Origin: Pseudomonas wuhanensis
GTDB taxonomy: Bacteria; Pseudomonadota; Gammaproteobacteria; Pseudomonadales; Pseudomonadaceae
DNA: 64,000 nucleotides
Direction: 5' to 3'
Assembly: GCF_030687395.1 (NCBI RefSeq)
Contig: NZ_CP117430.1
Location: forward strand, 4,402,001-4,466,000
Shown here: positions 33,997-43,334 of the stretch, piece after piece
Position numbering within the stretch: the first letter of the stretch is position 1
Layout of the letters: every line of letters starts with the position of its first letter
Made by a program: the position numbers and the translations under genes
The notes under the pieces: generated by a model
What the model was told of the DNA's origin: nothing
What the model saw: only the letters and a program-made list of their open reading frames with translations
The model's database searches: none

Positions 33997-35996
33997 GCAA
34001 GCTCATCTTTTACCCTCTACCCAAACCTCGGGAAAGCGTCATTTCTCTGCTATTTCGCTGCGGAACCGGCAACGGATTTCAGACGCTGCGCATTTTCTCT
34101 GCTTGGACACATCTTAATCTGCGCAATTTCATCAATCCCCAACGTAAAGACTCCTCCGTCTGCAACTTGCTCAGCAGTCACTCTTTACTCGAACCAGATG
34201 AGAGGGCCGCCCTTCTCAACAGCTTCCACCAACCCGTTCTGTACGGTATGAGCACCCATGTCGAAATTGCCGGCGTCGCCTTTCCCCAGGCAGTGCTGAG
34301 GGACCGCTTGGCACTGTGTCCCGGTTGCGTCCGTGATGGGTTCCTGGACCGACTGCATGTCTTCCGCTTTTCTGACACTTGTCCGGTACACGGCGAACAG
34401 TATCTCGAGCACTGCCCCCAATGCAGGGAACCAATCGACTGGCTTCGGTTACACGACTATCACTGTCCTTGCACATTTGACCTACGGCAGGCTCCTCTGA
34501 ATTTGTCCAACAAACGCACGAGCGAGTTACTCAGCCGCGCTTTGGATGAAAGAAACCAGGGATTTTTCCAATTGTTGTTGGCGAGTATTCAAGCTGTGCG
34601 TTTCGGTCGCGCCCCCGAATCTTGTTCACAACTGATCGCGAGCTGCGTCAATATTGCGACCGGTAATAAGCCAACTTTTTTTCTTGAAATGGAAAAGTTG
34701 CAGGGACAACTCCCGAGCCTGCACCGGCGGGCGCTTTTGGCGCCTTTTCTCTTGAGTCCGGACCCCACGCTGAGCAGGTTCGCTCAAGAGTACTTCTACA
34801 ATGCCTGCCAATCCAAACCCTACAGCCATGCCGCAGATTGCCGCTGCGGAGAGTTGAGATTCAGCGCCCGCGAACTCAACTTCATTTTCACCTCGCAGGA
34901 ACGTGCCGCGTTGATGCGCAGTGATCACCATTGCATTCGCTCTCCGCATCAGGATCCAACCGTGAGGCAACGGGCCTACCAATGCCCTGACCTCTGCAGA
35001 TCTTTATATACATTCCCGCATATCCAGTGGGAATCGATGGATGAGCCGCCCGTACCACAACTCGAATTTGAGTTAATGAGCCACCAGAACGCCGCGGAGA
35101 TCCTTCAGACCACACCCCAAACCATTCGACGCCTTATTAGTACCGGGCTACTGAAAGGCTTCAAGTTCAACACCCCCATCGGGCTCGCTACTTCATTAGA
35201 ATCAATCAAAGCCTTTAATGACAAGTACGTTTTGAGAGAGGAAATTGCGAGAAGAAGCGGATTAACAAACAACAAATTACGTAAATTGCTATACGGCCTA
35301 GTACCCATTGTTGTACGTACCACACTCTATGCCCACGGTTTGTTGGTATATCAGCGCAAGCACCTTTCGGAAGAGTTGCGCAGCCTTTTGGATAGGCAGG
35401 CGGCTTCAATCATCAAGGCAACGGGAGATTTTGGCGACCACGTGACTTTTGGGGAGGCTGCGAGACAACTAAACGTTGATATCAAGGACGTAAAAGCCCT
35501 TCGTAACCTCGGAATACTGAAGGTTGTATTTGTAGCGCCGAAGCAAATACGACATAGCACAGGCAGGCCATATTGCACCACCAAAAGCTTACGGGAGGCA
35601 ATTGCTTGGCGTACAGGATATGTCTCTGTTCAGGAAGTTAAGGCAGCAACTGGATGCGACACCCATTTGATTCACACGCAATTCCTCAAGACAGGGTTTG
35701 TCCCAAGCGTACCGTTGCACAACACTTACATTACTGTCGATGGTGCCAAAATTATCGACAGACACTTTAAGAAGTACACCACACTGACTCAGCTTTCTTC
35801 CACGAAGCACATATCGACAACCGTCATTTCAGAACTACTGGAGCTTGGGAAACTTCAGCCATTGGCCGCCGACCACCCAGACAATATTAGTGGCGTAGCC
35901 GTATTCGAAAGACAAGAGGCAGATGATGCGATCGCTAACTACATACGCGAACGACCTGTCAGACTTTACCGAAGCTACAATTCTGGGATCCGTTAA
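33993..35996 (+). CDS. tniQ: TniQ/TnsD-like target-selection protein
   Basis: 667 residues, ATGA overlap with tnsC and AGGAG upstream. The N-terminal TniQ domain begins KLIFYPLPKPRESVISLLFR; zinc-binding cysteines lie in CPGCVRDGFLD, CPVHGEQYLEHCPQC and DYHCPC. The C-terminal half is long and contains HTH-like segments (QNAAEILQTTPQTIRRLIST; TFGEAARQLNVDIKDVKALR). The size is closer to site-specific TnsD than to short TniQ proteins, suggesting recognition of a fixed target. Confidence 0.75.
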   Translation: MSKLIFYPLPKPRESVISLLFRCGTGNGFQTLRIFSAWTHLNLRNFINPQRKDSSVCNLLSSHSLLEPDERAALLNSFHQPVLYGMSTHVEIAGVAFPQAVLRDRLALCPGCVRDGFLDRLHVFRFSDTCPVHGEQYLEHCPQCREPIDWLRLHDYHCPCTFDLRQAPLNLSNKRTSELLSRALDERNQGFFQLLLASIQAVRFGRAPESCSQLIASCVNIATGNKPTFFLEMEKLQGQLPSLHRRALLAPFLLSPDPTLSRFAQEYFYNACQSKPYSHAADCRCGELRFSARELNFIFTSQERAALMRSDHHCIRSPHQDPTVRQRAYQCPDLCRSLYTFPHIQWESMDEPPVPQLEFELMSHQNAAEILQTTPQTIRRLISTGLLKGFKFNTPIGLATSLESIKAFNDKYVLREEIARRSGLTNNKLRKLLYGLVPIVVRTTLYAHGLLVYQRKHLSEELRSLLDRQAASIIKATGDFGDHVTFGEAARQLNVDIKDVKALRNLGILKVVFVAPKQIRHSTGRPYCTTKSLREAIAWRTGYVSVQEVKAATGCDTHLIHTQFLKTGFVPSVPLHNTYITVDGAKIIDRHFKKYTTLTQLSSTKHISTTVISELLELGKLQPLAADHPDNISGVAVFERQEADDAIANYIRERPVRLYRSYNSGIR

Positions 35997-36134
35997 ATGT
36001 TTGGATCTTACGAAAGCTAAATAGTTAACGCAGTGGGTTAACTATTGATTATGAAAGCTCACACACTTGACCTGACGAAGTACGACAACTAGGTGCCTTG
36101 GCCTGCCGCTTACGCTGAAAAACCGGGGGATTAC

Positions 36135-36364
36135 ATGAGCAGGGATAGAGAAAGCAGCGAAGACCAGAGCATGGTCGACAAGATCACTGCAGGCGAGCTA
36201 TTGATGGCGCTAGCGATGCAGACTTTCGCCCCTACCACGATGCGCAAGAAACGCAGTCTGCAGAGGAAGTGAAGAGGCTACGTCTGGAATCGGAGGCATT
36301 GTTTGCAGATGTTAACGAATATCAACGCCAAGCCCTCAGCAGGCCTAAATCTCAGTTGCATTGA
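36135..36364 (+). pseudogene. Broken small gene (one frameshift)
   Basis: The first frame reads MSRDRESSEDQSMVDKITAG then changes; the neighbouring frame continues as SDADFRPYHDAQETQSAEEV and ends LSRPKSQLH. Together they would give one protein of about 76 residues if a base is added or removed near 36205-36220. Function unknown; next to the transposon end, so possibly cargo. Confidence 0.4.
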
Positions 36365-36540
36365 ATGAAATCCCGTACGGCAAAGGCAGCAATCCTGACT
36401 GCATCTACATCACCATCGATGGTGGTTTATGGCCCGCCTTGCACAACACTAACGCAGCCCTGGTCGAGACGCCGACCTGCAGCTCTAGTGAAGTTTCGCG
36501 CATCGACATGATTGAGAAGCACTGCTCCGATAACACTTAG
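36361..36540 (+). CDS. Small hypothetical protein, translationally coupled
   Basis: A TTG at 36361 overlaps the preceding stop; the frame encodes EIPYGKGSNPDCIYITIDGG, then LWPALHNTNAALVE, ending KHCSDNT (59 residues). Strand-rich with three cysteines. A terminator follows at 36580. Not recognised. Confidence 0.4.
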   Translation: MNEIPYGKGSNPDCIYITIDGGLWPALHNTNAALVETPTCSSSEVSRIDMIEKHCSDNT

Positions 36541-36579
36541 TGATGTCCTCTTCCCAGCAGCGAGCAGGGAGAAAATAAA

Positions 36580-36614
36580 CGCCGGAAGGGCCAACCTCCG
36601 GGGTTTTGCTTTTA
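36580..36614 (+). terminator. Intrinsic terminator
   Basis: GCCGGA-AGGGCCAACC-TCCGG stem-loop followed by GGTTTTGCTTTTATTT, on the plus strand after the coupled small gene. Confidence 0.6.
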
Positions 36615-36631
36615 TTTCGCCAGCCATTGTC

Positions 36632-37200
36632 TTAACTACGGTTCAGCTCTCCAACCAACACCTTGTTAAAGCGTGCGGGATCTTCTATCTGCAATGCATA
36701 ACCTTCGCCTGCAATCTCGATCAAACTCGCCCCGTGATCAGCTGGCTGGCTGCTTGTCTACGACATGGTAATCGCCGATCTTCGCCTTGATCTCAGGTGA
36801 TGCAATGTCACTGCCGATGGCGCTAATGTCGGCATCACTAATCATAAAGACGCTCGGCATCGTGAGGTTGAGAAACTCGCAGATCATTGGCTGGGTAAAG
36901 ATCATGTCGTAGATGAGGGCCGAGTTCCACGCCACTAGTTTGTGCCCCGGCCACCTGTTGAGCCCGGCCAGCATGCCTACCCAGCTGTCATACTCAGATT
37001 TCCAGCGACAGCAGTAATAAGAGCTCCGCTCGTACTCGCGGATGCCATCGCCGCGAGCTTGAGCTCGAGATCGACACTTCGAAATGGCACGCCCCGGCCT
37101 TCTGCGTCCAGTAGGGATAAGCCTCGCACAGGCACTTTTTGTACAGAGCCAAGTTCTTACTTCAGTGACGTACGCGGCTAAAACTCCAATTTTAACGAAA
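36632..37200 (-). pseudogene. Alpha/beta-hydrolase remnant
   Basis: The minus strand encodes GLNRWPGHKLVAWNSALIYD, NLTMPSVFMISDADISAIGS and, in another frame, IEIAGEGYALQIEDPARFNK then VLVGEL: the C-terminal acid/His region of an alpha/beta hydrolase. At least one frameshift (near 36735) and loss of the N-terminal nucleophile half make it non-functional. Confidence 0.5.
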
Positions 37201-37313
37201 AAAAAATCTCGCCCCTGAAGCAATGTCTCCTCTAACTCCTTGTATTACGGTACTCTTGATTCAATTTTAAGTGCAATGCCATGACCCTGCACACGGCCGT
37301 TGACTGTTTCCCC

Positions 37314-38444
37314 ATGCGCAAACTTTTGTACCTGACCCTCTCCATGGCGTTGATCGCCGCCCTCACGACCTACGCAATGTGGGCCGCGAACCGTCCGGTG
37401 GGTCATTACCTGTCGGACCTGCGCATCAGTCTCGCGGTCGATCAGGGCACTCCCGCCGATCGCGGCAATCTGCTGGGTATCCAGCCGGAGCTGTTCCCCA
37501 CCGACTACCAAAGCCCCGAACGCCTGCACCGCAAGCTCGCGGCCTACTTGCAGAAGGCTCAGGATCAAGGCCTGCTGAATGAAAAGACCATCGTCGTACT
37601 GCCCGAACACGTCGGTACCTGGCTGATGATCAGCGGCGAAAAAGACGAGTTGTACCAGGCCACTACGCTCAAGGAGGCCATGAACTGGCTGGCGGTGAGC
37701 AACCCGTTGCAGTTCATCCGCGCCCTGATCAGCGCCGAGGGCGGCAGCCGCCTCGACGACGCGCACTTGCGGATGAAGGCCAAAAAAATGGCCAGGGATT
37801 ACCAGGCGCTGTTCGGCGGCCTGGCGAAAGAATTCCGCATCACGCTGGTGGCGGGTTCCATCGTGTTGCCCGAACCGAGCGTCAGCGACGGCATCCTGAA
37901 GATTGGCCGCGGTGCGCTGTACAACAGCAGCGTAGTGTTCGGTCGCGACGGTTTGCCGATCGGCCAGCCGCAGCGGCAAATGCACCCGACTTTCGCTGGA
38001 CGCGACACCGTCGAAGCCAATTCCGAACACACGATCAACGTCGTCGATACACCGGCCGGACGCCTGGGCGTGCTGATCGGCAGCGACAGCTGGTACCCCG
38101 ACAACTATCGCAAACTCGACGATCAAGGCGCGCAACTGGTGGCGGTCCCGGCGTTCGTCGTCGGGCGCGGGTCCTGGGATCAACCGTGGCGCGGTTATAA
38201 AGGCCAGTCCACACCGAATTCTGTGAGCCTCAAGGCTGGCGAACTCAGTGAAGGTCAGGCCTGGCATCGGCTGACGCTGATCGCCCAACCGTCCGGCAGC
38301 CAGGCCATCGCCGGCATGAGCGTGTTCCTGCGCGGTCAGTTCTGGGACAAGGGCAGCGCCGGTCAAAGCTTCCTCAGCAGCAACGGGCAGCATTTTGCCG
38401 GTGGCGATGCCCGGGGCGCACGTTTGCTGAACCTCTGGCTGTAA
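37314..38444 (+). CDS. Nitrilase-superfamily protein lacking the usual catalytic Cys and Lys
   Basis: 376 residues; start chosen at MRKLLYLTLSMALIAALTTY, a signal anchor, although an ATG 11 codons earlier is possible. The carbon-nitrogen hydrolase fold is visible: VVLPEHVGTW (catalytic Glu kept), YNSSVVFGRDGLPIGQ and LGVLIGSDSWYPDNYRKL. At the nucleophile position the usual IC(Y/A)D reads IGSD, and the Lys segment reads PQRQMHP, so two of three catalytic residues are absent. Membrane-anchored, periplasmic if the anchor is N-in. Upstream of an AraC regulator by 3 bases, so probably one operon. Confidence 0.6.
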   Translation: MRKLLYLTLSMALIAALTTYAMWAANRPVGHYLSDLRISLAVDQGTPADRGNLLGIQPELFPTDYQSPERLHRKLAAYLQKAQDQGLLNEKTIVVLPEHVGTWLMISGEKDELYQATTLKEAMNWLAVSNPLQFIRALISAEGGSRLDDAHLRMKAKKMARDYQALFGGLAKEFRITLVAGSIVLPEPSVSDGILKIGRGALYNSSVVFGRDGLPIGQPQRQMHPTFAGRDTVEANSEHTINVVDTPAGRLGVLIGSDSWYPDNYRKLDDQGAQLVAVPAFVVGRGSWDQPWRGYKGQSTPNSVSLKAGELSEGQAWHRLTLIAQPSGSQAIAGMSVFLRGQFWDKGSAGQSFLSSNGQHFAGGDARGARLLNLWL

Positions 38445-38447
38445 GCG

Positions 38448-39488
38448 ATGAAACCGCAACCGATGCGCCTCGGGGATTTGTCGGTGGGCTTCGTCCATAG
38501 CCTGGCCGACGCCGTGCGCAGCCATGGCCTGGACCCACAACCGTTGCTCGAACAGTACGGTCTCGACGCCGCGCGATTGGCCGAGGCCGGCGCCCGTCTC
38601 TCGATCCCGCGCTACATGCGCCTGGGTCACAGCGCCATTCAACTGACCGACGATCCGGCACTGGGCTTGCGTATGGGCCAGCTCAGTCGCCTGAGCCAGG
38701 CCGGCCTGGCCGGCGTCACCGCCGCCCAAGCCCCCACCGTGCGCGAAGCGGCGCGCTGCCTGATTCGCTTCGAAGCGCTGTACGGCTCCAACTATCGCGG
38801 CCAGTCGAGCTTTCATGAAGACGCCCAAGGCGCTTGGTTGCGGTTCTATTCCATCAGCCCCTACAACGCCTACAACCGCTTCGTGGTGGATTCGATCATC
38901 GCCGGCTGGTTGCAGCAATTGTCCAGCGTAAGCCCTGCCCCGCTACGCGCCGAACGGATCGAGATCGAATTCCAGGCGCCGGATTACCGCGAGGCCTACG
39001 CCGTACTGGGGGATTGTCCGATTCAGTTTGGCGCCGAACAGAATCAACTGCGCCTGAGCCTGGACAGCCTCTCCCAGCGCAACCCGCAGCACTGCCCGAG
39101 CACTTGGCGGCACCTGTTGCAACTGTGTGAGCGGGAACTGGAGCAACTGACACGCACCCGTAGCCTGCGTGAACGTATCACTCAGTTACTGGGGCCGTTG
39201 CTCAATGGTGGCCGGGAACCCGACCTGGAGGAAGTGGCGGCACGCCTGAAGCTGCCAACCTGGACCTTGCGTCGCAAACTCGCCGAGGAAGGCACGCAAT
39301 TTCGTGCAATTCTCAACGACACACGTCGCGACCTCGCCATGACCTACATCCGCGACACCGAACTGGCGTTCGGGGAAATCGCCTACCTGCTGGGGTTTGC
39401 CTCAGCCGAAGCCTTTCAACGGGCCTTCAAACGCTGGAACGGCCAGACCCCTGGCGAGTTTCGCCGCAGTCATCGCCAATCCGCGTAG
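38448..39488 (+). CDS. AraC-family transcriptional regulator (OruR/ArgR-like architecture)
   Basis: 346 residues. An N-terminal AraC-binding-like domain (LGHSAIQLTDDPALGLRMGQ; LSQAGLAGVTAAQAPTVREA) of the type found in regulators of amino-acid and quaternary-amine catabolism, followed by a double HTH at about 245-335: LEEVAARLKLPTWTLRRKLA and FGEIAYLLGFASAEAFQRAF with KRWNGQTPGEFRR. Starts 3 bases after the upstream gene, so it is co-transcribed. Effector unknown. Confidence 0.8.
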   Translation: MKPQPMRLGDLSVGFVHSLADAVRSHGLDPQPLLEQYGLDAARLAEAGARLSIPRYMRLGHSAIQLTDDPALGLRMGQLSRLSQAGLAGVTAAQAPTVREAARCLIRFEALYGSNYRGQSSFHEDAQGAWLRFYSISPYNAYNRFVVDSIIAGWLQQLSSVSPAPLRAERIEIEFQAPDYREAYAVLGDCPIQFGAEQNQLRLSLDSLSQRNPQHCPSTWRHLLQLCERELEQLTRTRSLRERITQLLGPLLNGGREPDLEEVAARLKLPTWTLRRKLAEEGTQFRAILNDTRRDLAMTYIRDTELAFGEIAYLLGFASAEAFQRAFKRWNGQTPGEFRRSHRQSA

Positions 39489-39496
39489 GAGATCTT

Positions 39497-39541
39497 TTGT
39501 GGCGAGGGGGCTTGCCCCCGTTCGGCTGCGCAGCAGTCGTA
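39497..39541. repeat. REP element
   Basis: TGTGGCGAGGGGGCTTGCCCC followed by CGTTCGGCTGCGCAGCAGTCG, the well-known P. fluorescens-type REP palindrome; it lies between convergent genes. Confidence 0.7.
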
Positions 39542-39548
39542 AACCGGT

Positions 39549-39635
39549 TTACAACTCGGTAGCGTCTTCGGCCGGTTCCAGCGGGTCCAGTTCAAACGCC
39601 TGATACTCGAGCAGTTCTTCTTGATAATCGTCCAT
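39549..39635 (-). CDS. Very small acidic protein, 28 residues
   Basis: MDDYQEELLEYQAFELDPLE followed by PAEDATEL, with a G-rich ribosome-binding site (GGGGG) upstream. Its strongly acidic, non-random composition suggests a real peptide. Upstream in-frame start codons are less likely because the extension has a different composition. Function unknown. Confidence 0.45.
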   Translation of the reverse strand: MDDYQEELLEYQAFELDPLEPAEDATEL

Positions 39636-39894
39636 TATTAAAACCCCCATCGCTTGTTGAAAAAATTGCCTGAATAAATGACCAGCGCCCTGAGCATAAA
39701 GTGCCCGTATGAAAGAAAAATGACGCTGGTACGACACTACGTCGCTACTAAATAAAACGTAGCAGGTGGTCAGGAATTTATCACAGGATTTTTTCGATAC
39801 GAGCTGTAGGAATACGGCTCGACTTGATGTGGATCAATCTTGGAAGGTGTTACGGAATCGAAGTCGTTTGACCCGATCCCATAACATCGGTCAA

Positions 39895-40728
39895 TTACTG
39901 GCCGGAGACAGGCATGGCCGAAATTGGCTCGGTCGGTGCCGGCATAGTGCTTGAATCCGCCGGTGGAGCCACTGTTTCGGTGGACGAACTCGGCTCGCTG
40001 CTCTGCGCCGGGGTAATCGGCGCGCTGTCAGCAGGTGGTGCGACAGGCTCCGAAGTGGCTGGTGCAGGCTCAACTGCCGGCGCTGGGGCAGGCGCAGGTT
40101 CTGCCGCCGGGATCGGCGCCAACTGAGCCGGCGCAGCCTTGACTTCAGGCACACCCAGATCAGTCTTCGGCTTCTCGGTAATATGCGCGGCCTTCTTCGC
40201 TTCCGGTGGCAGGAACAACTCGACCAAGGCAAAGAAACGTTCGTAGAACTTGGCCGAGGATACGGTTTCACTGGCGACCTTGACCATCGAGTCGTCGGAC
40301 GAGCCGATCGGCATCGAGACCGAGCCCAACACACCGACACCGAGGCTGGCGGAGTTGTTGGTCTTCTTCAGCGCATAACGGTCCTGCAGGGCGTTGGCGA
40401 ACACAGTCGCATGGTGCCCTTCGCTGCCATCATCGGCACAAACCACGCTGAAGCTGATCTCCATGTGGGTCTCGCCAGTCTGCTGGAAGCTCTTGTGACC
40501 ACTGACCAGCTTCGGATCGGCGCTGGTGATGATGTAACCCTGGCTGAGCAAAGCCCGACGGGCGGCCTCACAGGACTGCTTATCGGTCACCGGGTAATTG
40601 CGCGAGAACGTTCCGGAGTCGTCGAAGTTCTCATGCTCGTAGATGGCGGCTTTCTTCGAGGAACAACCGGCAGCGGCGGCCAGCACCACGGCCAGCCCGA
40701 CAACACGCATGGGAATTGATCTAAACAT
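39895..40728 (-). CDS. DUF2242-family lipoprotein
   Basis: 277 residues with a lipoprotein signal MRVVGLAVVLAAAAGCSSKK (Cys at the lipobox). The folded domain follows (YEHENFDDSGTFSRNYPVTD; SCEAARRALLSQGYIITSAD), then a disordered Pro/Ala tail (about residues 195-277) of PAP repeats. The DUF2242 family is common in Pseudomonas; role unknown. TCAGGA upstream of ATG 40728. Confidence 0.7.
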   Translation of the reverse strand: MFRSIPMRVVGLAVVLAAAAGCSSKKAAIYEHENFDDSGTFSRNYPVTDKQSCEAARRALLSQGYIITSADPKLVSGHKSFQQTGETHMEISFSVVCADDGSEGHHATVFANALQDRYALKKTNNSASLGVGVLGSVSMPIGSSDDSMVKVASETVSSAKFYERFFALVELFLPPEAKKAAHITEKPKTDLGVPEVKAAPAQLAPIPAAEPAPAPAPAVEPAPATSEPVAPPADSAPITPAQSSEPSSSTETVAPPADSSTMPAPTEPISAMPVSGQ

Positions 40729-40901
40729 TGAACATCCTGAGGAAAACGGTTCGGGGCGTATTGTGCAACAGATCGATGCTTAGCGTCGCACCGTTTAGTG
40801 TCTTGAAACAGTTACAAGTCTACTGACTGCCATTGACAGGAAAAAGTCGCGCGGTAAATAAGCAGGCGACGGGTAGCACATCCCGCTTTTGTTTCACCCA
40901 T

Positions 40902-40928
40902 AAAAAACCCCGGCCTTTCGGCCGGGGT
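40902..40928 (-). terminator. Intrinsic terminator of ppiD
   Basis: CCCCGGCCTTTCGGCCGGGG hairpin; on the minus strand it is followed by TTTTTTA. Lies 30 bases after the ppiD stop. Confidence 0.75.
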
Positions 40929-40957
40929 CCTTGTGTCGCGCAAAGCTCAGTCAAGCA

Positions 40958-42829
40958 TCAGAAACGCTTGATCTCAGCCTCACTTTCCAACAGCTTGCGG
41001 TAGGCCGCGAAGTCTTGCTGACCAATGCGCGAGGCGAGGAAGCGACGGTATTGAACCTTCTCTTCTTCGGTCGGCGCCGCGGCTTCGTTCACGCTGTTCA
41101 GACGCACGATCACCAGACTACCATCGGCCAGGGTCACGCTACTGAAGGTCGGCTTGTCTTTGGAGACTGGCTTGGGCATGCGGAACAGCGCTTGCAGCAC
41201 GGTTGGGTCGATCCCTTCCTGAGCGCGAGTCGCGGCTGCAGTGACTTTCCAGTTCTGGCCATCGATCGCCTTGTCCAGTACCGTCTTGCCATCGCGCAGG
41301 CTGGCAATCAGTTGATCAGCCTTGGTCTTGGCGGCAGCACTGGCATGCTCCTTGGTCAGCTGCGCACGGATGCTGGCAGCCACGCTTTCCAGCGGCAGTT
41401 GCTCAGGCTTGCGGTGCTCCTTGGCGCGCAGCACGATCACGGTTTCCGGGTCCAGCTCGATGGCGGTGCTGTTGGCACCCTCCTCCAGCACTTCAGGACT
41501 GAACGCAGCGGCCACCACGGCACGGTTGGCCGCAACACCTTCGCCACCTTCCCGGCCGAATGGCGCGGACGTGTGGACGGTCAGTTTCAGGTCTTGTGCC
41601 GGCTGGGCCAGATCAGAGGACTCGAACGAGGAGTCTTCCAATTGCTTGGTCGCCTCGACGAAACGCTGCTCGACCTGCTGGGTTTTCAGCTCGCGGGTCA
41701 GCTTGTCTTTCAGGCTGGCAAACGTCGGCACTTCAGGGGCTTCAACACCCAGCAGCTTGATCAGGTGAAAACCGAAGTCGGTGCGAACCGGCTCCGAAAC
41801 CTGATCCTTGGCCAACGAATACAGGGCTTTTTCAAACGCTGGATCGTAGACGCCTGGACCTGCAAACCCAAGGTCACCGCCGTTGTTCGCCGAGCCCGGA
41901 TCCTGGGAGAATTCCTTGGCCAGGGCCTCGAATTTCTCGCCTTTGGTCAGACGCGCCTGCACTTCTTCGATTTTGGCCTTGGCTTGCGCCTCGGTCACCT
42001 TATCGTTCACTTCGATCAGAATATGCGCAGCCCGGCGTTGCTCGGACAGGTTCGCGGTTTCTTTCTGATACGCCGCTTGCAGGTCTTCGTCCTTGACGCT
42101 GACCTGATCAAAGAAGGACGCCTTCTTCAATTCGAGGTAATCGATGACCACCTGATCCGGCGTCATGAATTCCTTGGCGTGTTCGTCGTAGTAGGCTTTG
42201 ACTTCGTCGTCAGTCAGTTTCACCGCCGCAGGATCTGCCTTGACGTTCAAGGTGGCGAAATCGCGGGTCTGTTTTTCCAGACGGGCGAAGGCCAGAACCT
42301 GTGCATCGGTGACAAAGCCGCTGCCAGCCAAGCCAGCGCGTAGCTGACCGATCAGCATTTCCTGAGCCAGCATCTGGCGGAATTGCAGACGGCTATAGCC
42401 GAGTTGACGGATCACCTGATCGAAGCGCTCGGCGTTGAACTTGCCATCCACCTGGAATTCAGGCGTTTGCAGGATCACCTGATCCAAAGCCGCTTCGGAG
42501 AAAGCGAATTTCGATTTTTCTGCGCCTTGCAGCAGCAGTTTGCGATCGATCAGGCCTTTGAGGGCCGATTCGCGCAGCATTTTTTCGTCGAGCAAGGAAG
42601 CATCGAAATCCTTGCCAAGCTGTTGCATGAGCTGACGGCGTTGCATATCAACCGCTTGGTTCAGCTCGTTTTGACTGATTTCTTCACCATTGACCTTGGC
42701 CGCATCCTGGCTGTTGGTCGTCGCCTGGAAAATGGCCTCGATACCGGTGAAAGCCATCAGTACAACGATGATCCCGATAATGGTCTTGGCAATCCAGCCT
42801 TGTGAATTGTCCCTGATATTCTGCAGCAT
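40958..42829 (-). CDS. ppiD: PpiD, periplasmic folding chaperone/peptidyl-prolyl isomerase
   Basis: 623 residues. One N-terminal membrane anchor (IIGIIVVLMAFTGIEAIF, near 16-34), a SurA-N-like chaperone region with EISQNELNQAVDMQRRQLMQ, and a parvulin domain (about 266-360) with AHILIEVNDKVTEAQAKAKI and NNGGDLGFAGPG. PpiD sits at the Sec translocon and helps newly exported outer-membrane proteins. Its position downstream of hupB is conserved in Pseudomonas. Here a tRNA-Asp lies between them. Confidence 0.92.
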   Translation of the reverse strand: MLQNIRDNSQGWIAKTIIGIIVVLMAFTGIEAIFQATTNSQDAAKVNGEEISQNELNQAVDMQRRQLMQQLGKDFDASLLDEKMLRESALKGLIDRKLLLQGAEKSKFAFSEAALDQVILQTPEFQVDGKFNAERFDQVIRQLGYSRLQFRQMLAQEMLIGQLRAGLAGSGFVTDAQVLAFARLEKQTRDFATLNVKADPAAVKLTDDEVKAYYDEHAKEFMTPDQVVIDYLELKKASFFDQVSVKDEDLQAAYQKETANLSEQRRAAHILIEVNDKVTEAQAKAKIEEVQARLTKGEKFEALAKEFSQDPGSANNGGDLGFAGPGVYDPAFEKALYSLAKDQVSEPVRTDFGFHLIKLLGVEAPEVPTFASLKDKLTRELKTQQVEQRFVEATKQLEDSSFESSDLAQPAQDLKLTVHTSAPFGREGGEGVAANRAVVAAAFSPEVLEEGANSTAIELDPETVIVLRAKEHRKPEQLPLESVAASIRAQLTKEHASAAAKTKADQLIASLRDGKTVLDKAIDGQNWKVTAAATRAQEGIDPTVLQALFRMPKPVSKDKPTFSSVTLADGSLVIVRLNSVNEAAAPTEEEKVQYRRFLASRIGQQDFAAYRKLLESEAEIKRF

Positions 42830-42898
42830 GCGTCCCCCAGAAACGGTTGAACTTCAAAATTAGGCAACCGTGGAGCGTGGGTAGAATCCGGATAGAAG

Positions 42899-42923
42899 AA
42901 AGGCGCATCCGAGGATGCGCCTT
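42899..42923 (-). terminator. Intrinsic terminator after tRNA-Asp
   Basis: AAGGCGCATCC-GAG-GATGCGCCTT, a perfect 10-bp stem directly downstream (minus strand) of the tRNA. Confidence 0.65.
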
Positions 42924-42931
42924 CTCGTAAC

Positions 42932-43008
42932 TGGCGGAGCGGACGGGACTCGAACCCGCGACCCCCGGCGTGACAGGCCGGTATTCTAACCGACTGAACT
43001 ACCGCTCC
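42932..43008 (-). tRNA. tRNA-Asp (GTC)
   Basis: 77 nt with encoded CCA. Minus strand starts GGAGCGGTAGTTCAGTCGGT, has the anticodon loop CCTGTCACG (GTC) and the T-loop GGTTCGAGTCC. The acceptor stem GGAGCGG/CCGCTCC is fully paired. Confidence 0.95.
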
Positions 43009-43061
43009 GCTGCCAAGTCAGGAATGACCCCGACCCGGATAGGCAAAAACCTGAATCGAAC

Positions 43062-43334
43062 TTAGTTGACAGCTTCTTTCAGTGCTTTACCAGCTTTGAA
43101 ACCTGGTTTTTTGGCGGCGGCGATTTCCAGCGTCTTACCGGTCTGTGGGTTACGACCGATGCGAGCTGGACGATCGGTCACGGAGAAGGTACCGAAACCA
43201 ACCAGAACAACAGAGTCGCCAGCCTTGAGAGCGCCAGTGACGGATTCGATTACAGCGTCCAGCGCACGGCCAGCAGCAGCTTTCGGGATATCAGCGGATG
43301 CAGCGATAGCATCAATCAGTTCCGACTTGTTCAC
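43062..43334 (-). CDS. hupB: HU-beta nucleoid protein
   Basis: 90 residues starting [20 protein letters not shown], with the DNA-minor-groove arm [20 protein letters not shown] and the ending [11 protein letters not shown]. The length and sequence are typical of HupB, which bends and compacts DNA. Located downstream of lon as in other pseudomonads. Confidence 0.95.
   Translation of the reverse strand: MNKSELIDAIAASADIPKAAAGRALDAVIESVTGALKAGDSVVLVGFGTFSVTDRPARIGRNPQTGKTLEIAAAKKPGFKAGKALKEAVN

Noticed and set aside
30566..35996. CRISPR-associated transposon
   Set aside because: TniQ and TnsABC are present, but no Cas genes or array were seen nearby.
30566..35996. Tn5053/Tn402-type tniABQ element
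   Set aside because: A TnsA-type endonuclease with intact E/D/ExK residues precedes the DDE transposase, which places it with Tn7-like elements.
37245..38918. 557-residue minus-strand frame
   Set aside because: It is antisense to the nitrilase-like and AraC genes, which have clear motifs and codon use.
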